NCBI RefSeq assembly: GCF_945862485.1
Contig: NZ_CAMAYF010000004.1
Coordinates: 62,001 to 126,000 of the forward strand
From: Sphingorhabdus sp. EL138
Lineage (GTDB): Bacteria > Pseudomonadota > Alphaproteobacteria > Sphingomonadales > Sphingomonadaceae
DNA: 64,000 nt
Direction: 5' to 3'
Shown: positions 29,236 to 38,688 of the stretch, piece by piece
Layout: each line of letters opens with the position of its first letter
Position numbering within the stretch: position 1 is the first letter of the stretch
Notes under the pieces: model-generated
Seen by the model: only the letters and a program-made list of their open reading frames with translations
Databases searched by the model: none
Told to the model about the DNA's origin: nothing
Translations under genes and position numbers: made by a program

Positions 29236-30402
29236 TTAGCTCAGACGGTCGCGGAACGCGGTCCAGTCGAACGACCGCACGCACTCAAGCGTATCCGTAT
29301 CACTATTCCAAAGCCAGAGCGACGGGAGAGGAACGCCATTAAAGGTATTCGTTTTCACCATCGAATAATGCGCTTGGTCCAGAAATGCGAAACGCGCTCC
29401 GGGCTCTGCTGGGACAGGCAAAACATAATCGCCAATAATATCACCGGCGAGGCAAGATGGCCCTCCCAGGCGCACAGGGGAGCCTTCTGAACGCTCTCCA
29501 AGCATAGCAGGGCGATAGGGCGCCTCAATGACGTCCGGCATATGGCAGGTGGCACTGATATCCGTTATGCCGACCTGAAGCCCGTTTTCAAAAACGTCGA
29601 GCAATTCGCCGATCAATATCCCGGCATCAAGCGCGATGGCTTCACCGGGTTCGAGATAGATATCCAAGCCCGTTTCGGCGCGCACGTCTTGAATGAAGGC
29701 GATCAACTCGTCGCGCTGATAATCTGCGCGCGTAATATGGTGGCCGCCGCCAAAGTTCAGCCAGCCTAGCTGGCCAAAATAGGGCGCAATATGCGGTTTC
29801 AGCGTTTCCCAAGTGCGCTTCAGCGGTTCGAAATCCTGTTCACAAAGCGTATGGAAGTGCAGGCCAGAAACGCCTTTGAGATGTTCTGCCTTCAACTGGC
29901 TAATCGGAAAGCCAAGCCGCGATCCCGGCGAGCAGGGATCATATTTCGCGACTTCGCCCTCGGCATGTTCCGGGTTGATACGAAGCCCTACATCGACGCC
30001 GTCATTCAGGAACGATGCAAAACGTATGTGCTGCGATGGGCTGTTAAAAATGACATGGTCGGAAATGGCGACGATTTCGGCCATGTCAGCCTCTTTATAG
30101 CCAGCGCAATAAGTCGCTATTTCGCCCTTATAATAATCCCGCGCGAGACGCGATTCCCAAAGGCCCGAACTGCATACACCATCCAGATATTCGCCGATGA
30201 TCGGTGCGACCTTCCACATGGAGAAAGCCTTCATGGCGCAAAGGATTTTTGCGCCCGACCGATTTTTAACATCCGCCAAAATGTCAAGATTCCGCCGCAA
30301 CGCAGCCTCATCCACCACAAAGGCAGGCGAGGGAACGCGATGAAGGTTAAAATGGGCAAATGCCCCGGGGTCGCCTGCTTTGGTGTCCATATTATCATTC
30401 AC
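29236..30402 (-). CDS. nspC: Carboxynorspermidine/carboxyspermidine decarboxylase
   Basis: PLP enzyme that decarboxylates carboxyspermidine (or carboxynorspermidine) to spermidine. The 388-residue alanine-racemase-fold protein shows PSPAFVVDEAALRRNL, PLP Lys in KILCAMKAFSMW (about residue 58), the family block GLHFHTLCEQ, LNFGGGHHIT, YLEPGEAIALDAG and HMPDVIEAPYRP, with GPSCLAGD as the active-site Cys segment. It lies between the dehydrogenase that makes its substrate and the amino-acid decarboxylase that makes putrescine. An alternative ATG four codons in is possible. The pathway product, spermidine versus norspermidine, depends on whether diaminopropane is made; no gene for that is seen here. 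Confidence 0.93.
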   Translation of the reverse strand: MNDNMDTKAGDPGAFAHFNLHRVPSPAFVVDEAALRRNLDILADVKNRSGAKILCAMKAFSMWKVAPIIGEYLDGVCSSGLWESRLARDYYKGEIATYCAGYKEADMAEIVAISDHVIFNSPSQHIRFASFLNDGVDVGLRINPEHAEGEVAKYDPCSPGSRLGFPISQLKAEHLKGVSGLHFHTLCEQDFEPLKRTWETLKPHIAPYFGQLGWLNFGGGHHITRADYQRDELIAFIQDVRAETGLDIYLEPGEAIALDAGILIGELLDVFENGLQVGITDISATCHMPDVIEAPYRPAMLGERSEGSPVRLGGPSCLAGDIIGDYVLPVPAEPGARFAFLDQAHYSMVKTNTFNGVPLPSLWLWNSDTDTLECVRSFDWTAFRDRLS

Positions 30403-30423
30403 CGCTGTATCAAACCACCGAAA

Positions 30424-30533
30424 TCATGCTGAACCTCTTTCACCTCCGGTGACTGACGTTCTAGCATCCATCGTGCCACGCGGACCGAAGGATTGAGAGA
30501 AAAAATGGACCCTGAAACAAGTTCAGGGTGAGG
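30424..30533. repeat. Dispersed two-hairpin repeat, copy A (interrupted)
   Basis: Same element as at 47947 and 50197: a left hairpin half beginning TCATGCTGAAC, a spacer with CCATCGTGCCAC, and an intact right hairpin ACCCTGAA/TTCAGGGT followed by GAGG. The left hairpin is split: between TTTCA and GCATCC about 21 extra bases are present compared with copy B. It lies in the 157-base gap between nspC and the upstream dehydrogenase gene. Confidence 0.8.
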
Positions 30534-30559
30534 TTTAAATTTTACTGTTCCGTCTCGTT

Positions 30560-31768
30560 TTAGAAGGACAAAGGCCCGTCCAATTCCTTCACCTGCCATG
30601 GCAGACCATGCACATTGAGCATGTCCATGAAGGGATCGGGATCAAACTGTTCGATATTCCACACGCCCGCGCCGGACCATTTGCCCGTAACCAACATCGC
30701 CGCGCCAATCATCGCGGGGACGCCGGTGGTATAGCTGACCGCTTGGTTGCCGGTTTCTGCATAAGCATCCTCATGATCACAGATATTGTAGATGTAGAGC
30801 GTCTTTTCCTTGCCGTCTTTGCCAAGGCCAGTCGCGATGCAGCCAATATTGGTCTTGCCCTTGGTCGTCGGGCCAAGCGAGGCGGGTTCAGGCAATACAG
30901 CCTTCAAGAACTGAAGCGGGATGATTTCTTTGCCTTCATAGATGACAGGGTCAATCCGCGTCATGCCGACCGCCTGAAGCACGTTCAGATGCGTGATATA
31001 CGCATCGCCAAAGGTCATCCAGAACCGGATACGCTTGATTTCGGGCAAATGGGTTTTGAGGCTTTCGATTTCCTCATGATACATCAGGTACATATTCTTG
31101 AGACCAACCGCTTCAAAGTCGAAGCTTTGTTTCACCGACATCGCTGGCGTTTCGACCCAGTCACCATTTTCCCAATGCCGTGCAACGGCAGTGACTTCAC
31201 GAATGTTGATTTCGGGGTTGAAGTTGGTGGCAAAGGCTTGGCCATGGTCACCGCCATTGCAATCCAATATGTCGAGCGTGTCGATGCGGTCGAAATAATG
31301 CTTCTTCAGGTATGTCGTGAACACGCTGGTAACGCCGGGGTCAAAGCCCGAACCAAGTAATGCGGTTAAGACAGCGTCCTTATAACGGTCCTGATACGCC
31401 CACTGCCAATGATATTCGAACTTAGCGACATCCAACGGCTCATAATTCGCGGTATCCATATAATGCACGCCAGCGGCCAGACACGCATCCATGATGTTAA
31501 GATCTTGGTAAGGCAAAGCAAGGTTTACAACGAGGCTTGGCTTGATCTGGTTCAGCAATGCTGTTGTTGCAGCAACATCATCCGCATCAAGGCCATAGGT
31601 GTCGATATCGACGCCCGTGCGTTCCTTGACCGAAGTGGCAATCGCATCGCATTTCGACTTGGTGCGGCTTGCGAGGCTGATATGGCTAAAGATATCCTGG
31701 TTCATGGCCATCTTATGAACCGCAACCGACCCAACGCCGCCTGCGCCAATAACCAATATCTTGCTCAT
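30560..31768 (-). CDS. Carboxy(nor)spermidine dehydrogenase (saccharopine dehydrogenase family)
   Basis: Probably condenses putrescine with aspartate semialdehyde and reduces the Schiff base to carboxyspermidine. The 402-residue protein has an N-terminal Rossmann fold (ILVIGAGGVGSVAVHKMA, about residues 4-21), the saccharopine-dehydrogenase blocks VVNLALPYQDLNIMDACL, HYMDTANYE and GSGFDPGVTSVF, then DCNGGDHG and a C-terminal dimerisation domain. The start at 31768 has AGAGGAAA upstream; the open frame extends further but into the divergent promoter region. Its place upstream of nspC supports the carboxyspermidine role over lysine metabolism. Confidence 0.9.
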   Translation of the reverse strand: MSKILVIGAGGVGSVAVHKMAMNQDIFSHISLASRTKSKCDAIATSVKERTGVDIDTYGLDADDVAATTALLNQIKPSLVVNLALPYQDLNIMDACLAAGVHYMDTANYEPLDVAKFEYHWQWAYQDRYKDAVLTALLGSGFDPGVTSVFTTYLKKHYFDRIDTLDILDCNGGDHGQAFATNFNPEINIREVTAVARHWENGDWVETPAMSVKQSFDFEAVGLKNMYLMYHEEIESLKTHLPEIKRIRFWMTFGDAYITHLNVLQAVGMTRIDPVIYEGKEIIPLQFLKAVLPEPASLGPTTKGKTNIGCIATGLGKDGKEKTLYIYNICDHEDAYAETGNQAVSYTTGVPAMIGAAMLVTGKWSGAGVWNIEQFDPDPFMDMLNVHGLPWQVKELDGPLSF

Positions 31769-31822
31769 CTTCTGTTTCCTCTTATCAGAGATTCGTTCAG
31801 CGCTCGCATATAGGGGCCTTTT

Positions 31823-32809
31823 ATGACAGAACAAGAATTGGCTGCGGCTGCCAAAAGGCCAACGCACGAGGGCGTGCTGCGGGCGATGGCCAAGATTGGC
31901 GATATTCTGCCTAAGACACCATTGTTACCGCTTGAGGTGGATGGTGTAACCATCTGGTGCAAGGCTGAAATGCTCCAGCCCATCGGTGCTTTCAAGATAC
32001 GCGGCGCGTGGCATCGCCTTTCTGACCTAAATGAGGAAGAGCGCGCGCGGGGCGTTGTTGGTGTGTCCAGTGGAAACCATGCACAGGGCGTAGCTTGGGC
32101 GGCCAAGAAGCTTGGAATATCGGCGACTATTGTGATGCCATCCAATGCGCCGCGTATGAAGCTGGAGGCGACGAAGGCGCTTGGCGCTGAGGTGGTTCTC
32201 TACGACCGCGCTACCGAATCGCGCGACGAAATCGCCGCAGGTTTGATTGTGCAAAGCGGCGCGACGTTGGTGCACGCCTTTGGCGATCCTTGGGTGATTG
32301 AAGGGCAAGGGACCGCTGGGATCGAAATCACGGAACAACTTCATGGTTTAGGCCTGTCCGGGCCGGATTTGATTGTTTCTTGCTGCGGCGGAGGTGGCTT
32401 GGCATCCGGCCTTGCGCTGGCATGTCCGGACGCCGAAATAGCCATTGTTGAGCCAGATGGCTGGGATGATATCATTCGCTCGCTTGACGCGTGTGAAATT
32501 TTGCCTGTCAAAGACCTTACGCACCCAACGTATTGCGATGCTCTACAAACCCTGCAAACCTATCCTGTTAATTTTGAAATTCTGCGCAACCGGGTGTCTC
32601 AGGGTGTTTCTGTAACGACTGACGAGGTCGCTACCGCGATGCGCGTGGTGTTTGAAAAGCTGCACCTTGTTGTAGAACCAGGTGGCGCCGTCGCGCTGGC
32701 TGCTCTGATTGCCGGAAAGATACAACCAAAAGCTGTTACCGCCGTGACCCTGTCAGGCGGAAACGTGGATCGGGAGTTGTTCGTAAAGTTGCTTGCTCAG
32801 GCGGCCTGA
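31823..32809 (+). CDS. Threonine/serine dehydratase (PLP fold type II)
   Basis: Deaminates L-threonine or L-serine to an oxo acid; some relatives are serine racemases. The 328-residue protein has PLP Lys in IGAFKIRGA (about residue 59), [13 protein letters not shown], the phosphate loop [11 protein letters not shown] and TLSGGNVD at the C-terminus. No C-terminal ACT regulatory domain is present, so it resembles catabolic (TdcB-like) rather than feedback-inhibited IlvA forms. It is divergent from the polyamine genes (54-base gap) and overlaps the convergent hemA stop by 13 bases. 2-Oxobutyrate from threonine would feed propionyl-CoA, handled by the operon at 46-54 kb, but that link is inference. 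Confidence 0.9.
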   Translation: MTEQELAAAAKRPTHEGVLRAMAKIGDILPKTPLLPLEVDGVTIWCKAEMLQPIGAFKIRGAWHRLSDLNEEERARGVVGVSSGNHAQGVAWAAKKLGISATIVMPSNAPRMKLEATKALGAEVVLYDRATESRDEIAAGLIVQSGATLVHAFGDPWVIEGQGTAGIEITEQLHGLGLSGPDLIVSCCGGGGLASGLALACPDAEIAIVEPDGWDDIIRSLDACEILPVKDLTHPTYCDALQTLQTYPVNFEILRNRVSQGVSVTTDEVATAMRVVFEKLHLVVEPGGAVALAALIAGKIQPKAVTAVTLSGGNVDRELFVKLLAQAA

Positions 32810-34023
32810 GCGATCGGCATTTCCATCCGGCCCCAGATTTCCAATAACGCCGCCGTTAAATTACGCATCATGCCCTCATCATGTTGGGGGCCCGGCGTAA
32901 AGCGCAACCGTTCCGTGCCACGTGGCACTGTCGGATAATTGATCGGCTGCACATATACGCCATATTCAGCAAGCAATATGTCACTAATTTTTTTGGCTTT
33001 TATGGGGTCGCCGACCATCAACGGCACGATATGCGTGTTGCTTAACATCACGGGCAGACCTGCGTCGGCAAACAGCTTTTTCAACATAGCCGCATTGGCT
33101 TGCTGCGCATCGCGCTCCACGCTTGAGGCTTTCAAATGGCGCACAGCAGCCAATACGCCTGCGACCAAAACAGGTGACAAGGATGTTGTGAAGATGAATC
33201 CCGGGGCATAAGAACGGATAACATCAATGATATTTTTATCCGCAGCAATATAGCCGCCCATAACGCCGAATGCTTTGCCAAGCGTGCCTTCGATAATGGT
33301 CACACGGTCCGCCACCGCATCCCGTTCTGAGATACCGCCGCCACGTGCACCATACATGCCAACGGCATGGACTTCGTCGCAATAAGTAAGCGCGTTATAT
33401 TTTTCGGCAAGATCGCACACCGCACCAATAGGCGCAACGTCACCATCCATCGAATAGACGCTTTCAAAGGCAATCAGCTTCGGTGCTTCCGGATCATCGG
33501 CTGCAAGCAATTCTTCAAGATGTGCGAGGTCATTGTGCCGCCAAACACGTTTCTCACAACCTGCGTTGCGGATGCCTGCGATCATCGATGCGTGGTTCAA
33601 TTCATCCGAATAAATTATGCAGCCCGGCAGCACTTTAGCGAGCGTAGACAAGGTCGCGTCGTTCGAAACATAGCCAGATGTGAACAGCAAAGCGCCATCC
33701 TTGCCGTGCAAGTCAGCGAGTTCCTGTTCCAGTTCGACATGATAATGGGTGTTGCCACCAATGTTCCGCGTTCCCCCAGAACCAGCGCCCACATCATGCA
33801 AAGCGTTTTCCATCGCATTAATAACGTCGGGATGCTGCCCCATGCACAAATAGTCGTTCGAGCACCACACGGTGATGTCCTTGGGACCATTATGTCCTGC
33901 AAAGCAGCGTGCGTTGGGATAGTTGCCCTTTTTCCGCAATATATCGATAAACACGCGATAACGGCCCTCGGCATGAAGCCGGTCAATCGCCTTTTCGAAA
34001 ACAGCGTTATAATTCACGGACAT
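32797..34023 (-). CDS. hemA: 5-aminolevulinate synthase
   Basis: Condenses glycine and succinyl-CoA to 5-aminolevulinate, the first step of heme synthesis by the C4 route typical of alphaproteobacteria. The 408-residue alpha-oxoamine synthase shows [57 protein letters not shown] and the PLP Lys in [14 protein letters not shown] (about residue 248). N-terminal length is typical. It may be regulated through the inverted repeat in the 260-base upstream gap. Its stop overlaps the convergent dehydratase gene. Confidence 0.97.
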   Translation of the reverse strand: MSVNYNAVFEKAIDRLHAEGRYRVFIDILRKKGNYPNARCFAGHNGPKDITVWCSNDYLCMGQHPDVINAMENALHDVGAGSGGTRNIGGNTHYHVELEQELADLHGKDGALLFTSGYVSNDATLSTLAKVLPGCIIYSDELNHASMIAGIRNAGCEKRVWRHNDLAHLEELLAADDPEAPKLIAFESVYSMDGDVAPIGAVCDLAEKYNALTYCDEVHAVGMYGARGGGISERDAVADRVTIIEGTLGKAFGVMGGYIAADKNIIDVIRSYAPGFIFTTSLSPVLVAGVLAAVRHLKASSVERDAQQANAAMLKKLFADAGLPVMLSNTHIVPLMVGDPIKAKKISDILLAEYGVYVQPINYPTVPRGTERLRFTPGPQHDEGMMRNLTAALLEIWGRMEMPIAQAA

Positions 34024-34043
34024 TAACCCCGGTTTGAAACCAC

Positions 34044-34139
34044 TATCGCAATATGTTGACGGCCAATAATCGCGGGCAATGCAAAAATCCAGCGCGAACG
34101 ACTTGCAATAAGCTTCATTCTGGTTCCGTTATTGCGATA
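34044..34139. promoter_or_regulatory. Spaced 10-base inverted repeat upstream of hemA
   Basis: TATCGCAATA (34044-34053) and its exact complement TATTGCGATA (34130-34139) lie 76 bases apart in the divergent hemA-plsY gap. Paired distant sites suggest looping by a regulator, possibly iron- or heme-linked. No FNR box with correct spacing was found. The rest of the gap shows nothing assignable. Confidence 0.35.
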
Positions 34140-34286
34140 TTTTCACTTACAGTGATTTAATCAACCTAGCACTAACAGCAGTTAATGCGGGGCTCATCGA
34201 ATCCGGCGCGTACGCAGGAGAGGCGACGACCTTGAGCGTGTGGAACAAAACAACTACACAATACAGAAAGTTAAGGGATTCGTGTG

Positions 34287-34886
34287 ATGAGTGATCTTTG
34301 GTTCAACATATTTGCGGGTTTGTTGCTTGGTTATGCGCTTGGCTCCATCCCATTCGGTTTGTTGCTCACGCGTTTTTCCGGCGGCGGTGACATAAGGTCC
34401 ATTGGGTCAGGCAATATTGGCGCAACGAACGTTTTGCGGACTGGTCGCAAAGGGCTTGCCGCGCTCACATTGCTGCTTGACCTGTTGAAAGGATTATTCG
34501 CGGTTTTACTTGCGGCAAAATATCTTCCCGGCGAGGAAATTCTTGCAGCAGCTGGCGCATTTTTCGGCCATCTTTTTCCGGTTTGGCTCCAATTCAAAGG
34601 CGGCAAGGGTGTGGCAACTTATGCGGGCATCTTGTTTGGTTTGTTTTGGCAGGGCGGCTTGGTGTACGCGGCCGCTTGGATTGGCGTCTTGCTCATATCG
34701 CGGATATCGTCGCTGGCTGGCTTGATAGCCGCCATTTGTGCCCCCGTCGCTGCAGCGGTTTACGGTCATTATGAACTGGTTGCGTTGCTCTCCGCGTGCA
34801 CATTGATCGTGTTTTGGAAGCATCGGTCCAATATCGAAAATCTCATGAATGGCACTGAACCTCGAATAGGCAAAAGTAAAAGTTGA
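34287..34886 (+). CDS. plsY: Glycerol-3-phosphate acyltransferase PlsY
   Basis: Inner-membrane enzyme that acylates glycerol 3-phosphate with acyl-phosphate, the first step of phospholipid synthesis. The 199-residue protein has multiple hydrophobic helices and the three family motifs: [11 protein letters not shown] with [14 protein letters not shown] (about residues 37-50), [19 protein letters not shown] (about 91-109), and a C-terminal [18 protein letters not shown]. The start at 34287 is preceded by AAGGGA; a GTG one codon upstream is possible. The stop overlaps the dprA TTG start by 4 bases. Confidence 0.96.
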   Translation: MSDLWFNIFAGLLLGYALGSIPFGLLLTRFSGGGDIRSIGSGNIGATNVLRTGRKGLAALTLLLDLLKGLFAVLLAAKYLPGEEILAAAGAFFGHLFPVWLQFKGGKGVATYAGILFGLFWQGGLVYAAAWIGVLLISRISSLAGLIAAICAPVAAAVYGHYELVALLSACTLIVFWKHRSNIENLMNGTEPRIGKSKS

Positions 34887-35989
34887 CCGTGGCGATGGGG
34901 AACAGCCAAATGCATTTTGATCAGCTTAGCCTGATCCGCTCCCCGAACATCGGTCCTGTCAGTTATCGTCAACTTATGGCGCGTTTCGGAAGCGCGCGGG
35001 CCGCGCTTGAGGCTTTGCCGGATCTCATCCGTCGCGGCGGTGGAAAGCAGGTCGCGCTCGCCAATGAGGCAGTAATTGCGCGGGAGTTTCAGTTTGTTCA
35101 AGCCTTTGGCGCTCGTCATGTTTTCATCGGCGATGCGGACTATCCCTTTTTACTGTCGCACTTGGAAAATGCGCCGCCCGTCATCTGCGTGAAGGGCAAT
35201 CTTGAATTATTGGCGCGCCCTGCCGTGGCGCTCGTCGGAGCGCGCAATGCATCGGCAGGTGCGTGTCAATTTGCGCGGCAACTGGCGTTCGAACTAGGCC
35301 AAATGGGGTTGTCTGTTGTGTCGGGTCTTGCGCGCGGAATTGATACCGCCGCGCACGCAGGATCTATTGAGGGCGGAACAGTCGCAGTCATCGCTGGCGG
35401 TATCGACGTAGTTTATCCACCTGAAAATCGCGCGCTTCAGGATGCTATTGCTGAGCGCGGGCTTCAGATTGCGGAACAGCCACCAGACACTGAGCCAAGG
35501 GCGCGACATTTCCCCTATCGCAACCGCATCATTGCTGGCGCATCTGCCGGAACGGTGGTGGTCGAAGCAGCCCCCAAATCGGGCTCACTCATTACCGCGC
35601 GTCTGGCGGCGGAGGCCGGGCGGGAGGTCATGGCTATTCCCGGGTCGCCGCTGGATCCACGGTCGCGGGGTTGTAACCAGCTTATCCGTGAGGGCGCAAA
35701 TTTGGTACAGAACGCATCGGAGATTGCCGAGCTTATTTCTCCCTTGGACAACCGCATGCTTGCGCCGCGGGTTAAATGGGTGTCTTCGATTACCTTAATT
35801 GCCGATGACAGCAGCCACACCGAACGCAGCGCCGTCATCGACCTGATGGGCATGACCTATGTCTCGGTCGACGAATTGGTGCGGCAATCCGGTAGCAGTC
35901 CATCCACAGTCCAGATGGTGTTGCTTGAATTCGAGTTGGCCGGAAAACTAGAACGCGGAGCAGGTGGGAAGGTCCGTTTGGCGGCATAA
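34883..35989 (+). CDS. dprA: DNA-processing protein DprA
   Basis: Binds single-stranded DNA entering by transformation and loads RecA. The 368-residue protein has an N-terminal SAM-like helical region (about residues 12-60), the Rossmann-like DprA domain (about 75-290) with [56 protein letters not shown] and [11 protein letters not shown], and a C-terminal winged helix (about 310-368). The start is uncertain: TTG at 34883 overlaps the plsY stop as TTGA, while ATG at 34895 or 34910 is also possible. Competence genes are otherwise absent here, and DprA is common in non-competent bacteria. Confidence 0.93.
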   Translation: MTVAMGNSQMHFDQLSLIRSPNIGPVSYRQLMARFGSARAALEALPDLIRRGGGKQVALANEAVIAREFQFVQAFGARHVFIGDADYPFLLSHLENAPPVICVKGNLELLARPAVALVGARNASAGACQFARQLAFELGQMGLSVVSGLARGIDTAAHAGSIEGGTVAVIAGGIDVVYPPENRALQDAIAERGLQIAEQPPDTEPRARHFPYRNRIIAGASAGTVVVEAAPKSGSLITARLAAEAGREVMAIPGSPLDPRSRGCNQLIREGANLVQNASEIAELISPLDNRMLAPRVKWVSSITLIADDSSHTERSAVIDLMGMTYVSVDELVRQSGSSPSTVQMVLLEFELAGKLERGAGGKVRLAA

Positions 35990-36009
35990 AATACAACTGC
36001 ATTTTTCGT

Positions 36010-36036
36010 CTTGACGAGCCCTGCCTCACCCCATCA
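36010..36036 (+). promoter_or_regulatory. Candidate sigma32-like promoter of topA
   Basis: CTTGAC is followed after 13 bases by CCCCATCA, close to the heat-shock consensus and to the hsp20 promoter in this window. It lies about 45 bases before the topA start in the dprA-topA gap. In E. coli topA is also served by a sigma32 promoter, which makes the match more plausible. Confidence 0.4.
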
Positions 36037-36080
36037 GCCTATACGCGTACGCGAGAGATTTTAGAAAAGTGCAAAATATC

Positions 36081-38627
36081 ATGCAATTAGTTATCGTAGA
36101 ATCACCTGCAAAAGCCAAGACAATCGAGAAATATCTGGGGCCTGGTTTCAAGGTGCTGGCGTCATATGGTCACATCCGCGATTTGCCGCCCAAGGACGGT
36201 TCGGTTAATCCAGACAATGGCTTTGAAATGCTGTGGGATAATTACGCCGATAAGGCAAAGCAGCTCAAGGCTATCACCGACGAAGCGAAAAAAGCCGATG
36301 GCCTCATCCTTGCGACCGACCCTGATCGCGAAGGCGAAGCGATTAGCTGGCATGTGCAAGAAGTGCTCGCAAAGAAAAAGGCGCTGCCGGCCAAAGTAGG
36401 CCGTGTGACGTTCAACGCGATCACGAAACAGGCTGTAACCGATGCGATGCAGCATCCGCGCGCGTTGGATGTCGACCTGATTGACGCCTATCGCGCACGC
36501 CGTGCCTTAGACTATCTGGTTGGATTTACGCTGTCGCCCGTGTTGTGGCGTAAATTGCCTGGCGCAAAGTCCGCTGGCCGTGTGCAGTCCGTTGCACTGC
36601 GGTTGATTGTCGAGCGTGAACGTGAGATCGAAGCATTCCATGCGCAGGAATATTGGTCCGTGAAGGCCGGGATGGAACATAAGGGGCAAAAATTTGATGC
36701 CCGTTTAATCCAATATCTGGGCAAGAAACTCGACAAGATGGACCTGAAGACCGAAAATGACGCCGAGCAAGCACGTCTTGCTGTGGAATCGAGCAAATTC
36801 ACGGTCGAAACCGTCGAAACAAAGCCTGTGACCCGCAACCCGCAGCCGCCCTTTACAACATCGACATTACAACAAGAAGCCGCACGTAAGTTGGGCTTTT
36901 CCGCCAGTCACACAATGCGCATTGCGCAGGGTCTGTATGAGGATGGCGCGATAACATATATGCGCACCGATGGCGTGCAAATGGACCACAGCGCCATTTC
37001 GGCGGCGCGCAAATCCATCTCGGATCGTTTTGACAGCGGTTATCTACCCGAAAAGCCGCGCGTTTATCAAAGCAAAGCGAAAAACGCGCAGGAAGCGCAT
37101 GAGGCAATCCGGCCAACTGATTTTAGTCGGGACAAGGCGGGTTCAGGGGACCATGGCCGCTTGTACGACCTGATTTTTAAACGCGCGATGGCCAGCCAGA
37201 TGGCATCGGCCCGCATTGAGCGGACAACCGTCGATTTGCTCGACGGCACGGGACAGACCGGCTTACGCGCGACCGGGCAAGTTATGAAGTTCCCGGGATT
37301 TCTTGCCGTATATGAAGAAGGCTTGGATGATAGCGAGGGCGAAGATGGCGCGATCTTGCCAGCTTTGGCTGTTGGCGACACACCCGCCAAGCACGCTGCG
37401 GAGAAAACGCAGCATTTTACGCAACCGCCACCGCGTTTTTCAGAAGCGACCTTGGTTAAACGACTGGAGGAATTGGGTATTGGCCGTCCATCAACTTATG
37501 CGTCGACCATTCAGGTTCTGAAAGATCGCGCTTATGTTCGTGTGGAGAAAAATCGTTTCTTTGCAGAGGAATCAGGGCGACTACTCACAGCATTTCTAGA
37601 ACGATTTTTCGAACGTTATGTCGCTTATGATTATACTGCAGGTCTTGAAGACCAGCTGGATGAAATCAGCGGCGGCCGTGCCGATTGGCAGTCCTTTCTG
37701 GAAGCGTTTTGGCGGGACTTTAAACCCAAAACGGTTGAAGTCATGGAGCAGAAACCGTCTGAAGTGACTGCGGAGCTTGACATATTCTTGTCGCCTTACC
37801 TGTTTCCAGAGCGCGAGGACGGCACTGATCCACGTATATGTCCGAAATGTGGCGATGGTAGACTTGCTCTGCGCGGCGGAAAGTTTGGCGCCTTTGTGGC
37901 CTGCTCAAATTACCCAGAGTGCAAATATACTCGAAAATTTGCGCAGCCCGGCGGCGAGAGCGGCGAGGATACCGGTCCAGAAGTACTTGGGCAGCATCCC
38001 GAAACGCAATTAGAAGTCAGCCGAAAATCTGGGCGTTTTGGTCCCTATTTCGAAATGGGCGAGGGCGCTGACGTTAAACGCGCCTCTATCCCTAAGGATA
38101 TTCCTGCGGAGGACATCGGGCTAGAATGGGCGGTTAAGTTGCTGTCTTTACCACGCACCGTCGGCGTACATCCCGAGAGCGGCGAACCCGTCACGGCAAG
38201 CATTGGTCGTTATGGGCCATATTTAGCGCATAATGGGAAATATGCGCGGTTGCAGTCGACGACTGAAGTATTTGAAACTGGCATGAACAGCGCAGTTGTG
38301 AAGCTGGCCGAGGCATTGGCCAACCCCGGCCACGGCCGTGGTGCGGCGCGCGCGCCCTTAAAAGAATTCGGCAAACATCCGCGAACGGATGCGGAGATTA
38401 AGTTGATGGAGGGGCGCTTTGGCCCTTATGTGACCGACGGGACCACGAACGCGACGTTGCCCAAGTCTATCTCACCTAATGAGCTGACATTGGAAGAAGC
38501 CGCGCAATTGATCGACGCACGCGCGGCGATGCCGCCTAAGGGGAAGGTCAAGAAAAAGGCCGCGCCGAAGAAGAAGGCTGCGGCAAAGAAAGCGCCGGCA
38601 AAGGCCAGAGCAAAAGCAAAAACTTAA
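36081..38627 (+). CDS. topA: DNA topoisomerase I
   Basis: Type IA topoisomerase that relaxes negative supercoils. The 848-residue protein has the Toprim domain (LVIVESPAKAKTIEKYLG at the N-terminus, ILATDPDREGEAISWHV), RRALDYLVGF, the catalytic Tyr in GAITYMRTDGVQ (about residue 294), GIGRPSTYAST, a C4 zinc finger with CPKCGDGRLALRGGKFG and CSNYPEC (about 590-620), repeated GRFGPYF/GRYGPYL/GRFGPYV blocks and a Lys/Ala-rich tail (about 820-848) that probably binds DNA. The start at 36081 (MQLVIVESP) is preferred over GTG four codons upstream. Confidence 0.97.
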   Translation: MQLVIVESPAKAKTIEKYLGPGFKVLASYGHIRDLPPKDGSVNPDNGFEMLWDNYADKAKQLKAITDEAKKADGLILATDPDREGEAISWHVQEVLAKKKALPAKVGRVTFNAITKQAVTDAMQHPRALDVDLIDAYRARRALDYLVGFTLSPVLWRKLPGAKSAGRVQSVALRLIVEREREIEAFHAQEYWSVKAGMEHKGQKFDARLIQYLGKKLDKMDLKTENDAEQARLAVESSKFTVETVETKPVTRNPQPPFTTSTLQQEAARKLGFSASHTMRIAQGLYEDGAITYMRTDGVQMDHSAISAARKSISDRFDSGYLPEKPRVYQSKAKNAQEAHEAIRPTDFSRDKAGSGDHGRLYDLIFKRAMASQMASARIERTTVDLLDGTGQTGLRATGQVMKFPGFLAVYEEGLDDSEGEDGAILPALAVGDTPAKHAAEKTQHFTQPPPRFSEATLVKRLEELGIGRPSTYASTIQVLKDRAYVRVEKNRFFAEESGRLLTAFLERFFERYVAYDYTAGLEDQLDEISGGRADWQSFLEAFWRDFKPKTVEVMEQKPSEVTAELDIFLSPYLFPEREDGTDPRICPKCGDGRLALRGGKFGAFVACSNYPECKYTRKFAQPGGESGEDTGPEVLGQHPETQLEVSRKSGRFGPYFEMGEGADVKRASIPKDIPAEDIGLEWAVKLLSLPRTVGVHPESGEPVTASIGRYGPYLAHNGKYARLQSTTEVFETGMNSAVVKLAEALANPGHGRGAARAPLKEFGKHPRTDAEIKLMEGRFGPYVTDGTTNATLPKSISPNELTLEEAAQLIDARAAMPPKGKVKKKAAPKKKAAAKKAPAKARAKAKT

Positions 38628-38636
38628 ACTAAATCT

Positions 38637-38662
38637 GTCGCCTCAGCCTTCGCTGGGGCGAC
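38637..38662. repeat. Hairpin between convergent topA and era
   Basis: GTCGCCTCAGC and GCTGGGGCGAC form an 11-base stem (one T-G pair) around CTTC. Its core, CCAGCGAAGGCTG on the minus strand, looks like a short dispersed palindrome of the kind common in sphingomonad gaps. It may serve as a bidirectional transcription stop, but no T-tract follows it. Only one copy is seen in this window. Confidence 0.5.
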
Positions 38663-38688
38663 ATGGTTCGGGTATAAAACCAACCGCG

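Noticed and set aside
30608-31360. Plus-strand 250-codon frame opposite the carboxyspermidine dehydrogenase gene
   Set aside because: Antisense to a well-supported enzyme; no recognisable family.
34150-34175. FNR-like TTGAT/ATCA sequence near hemA and plsY
   Set aside because: Half-sites are two bases too close for an FNR box.
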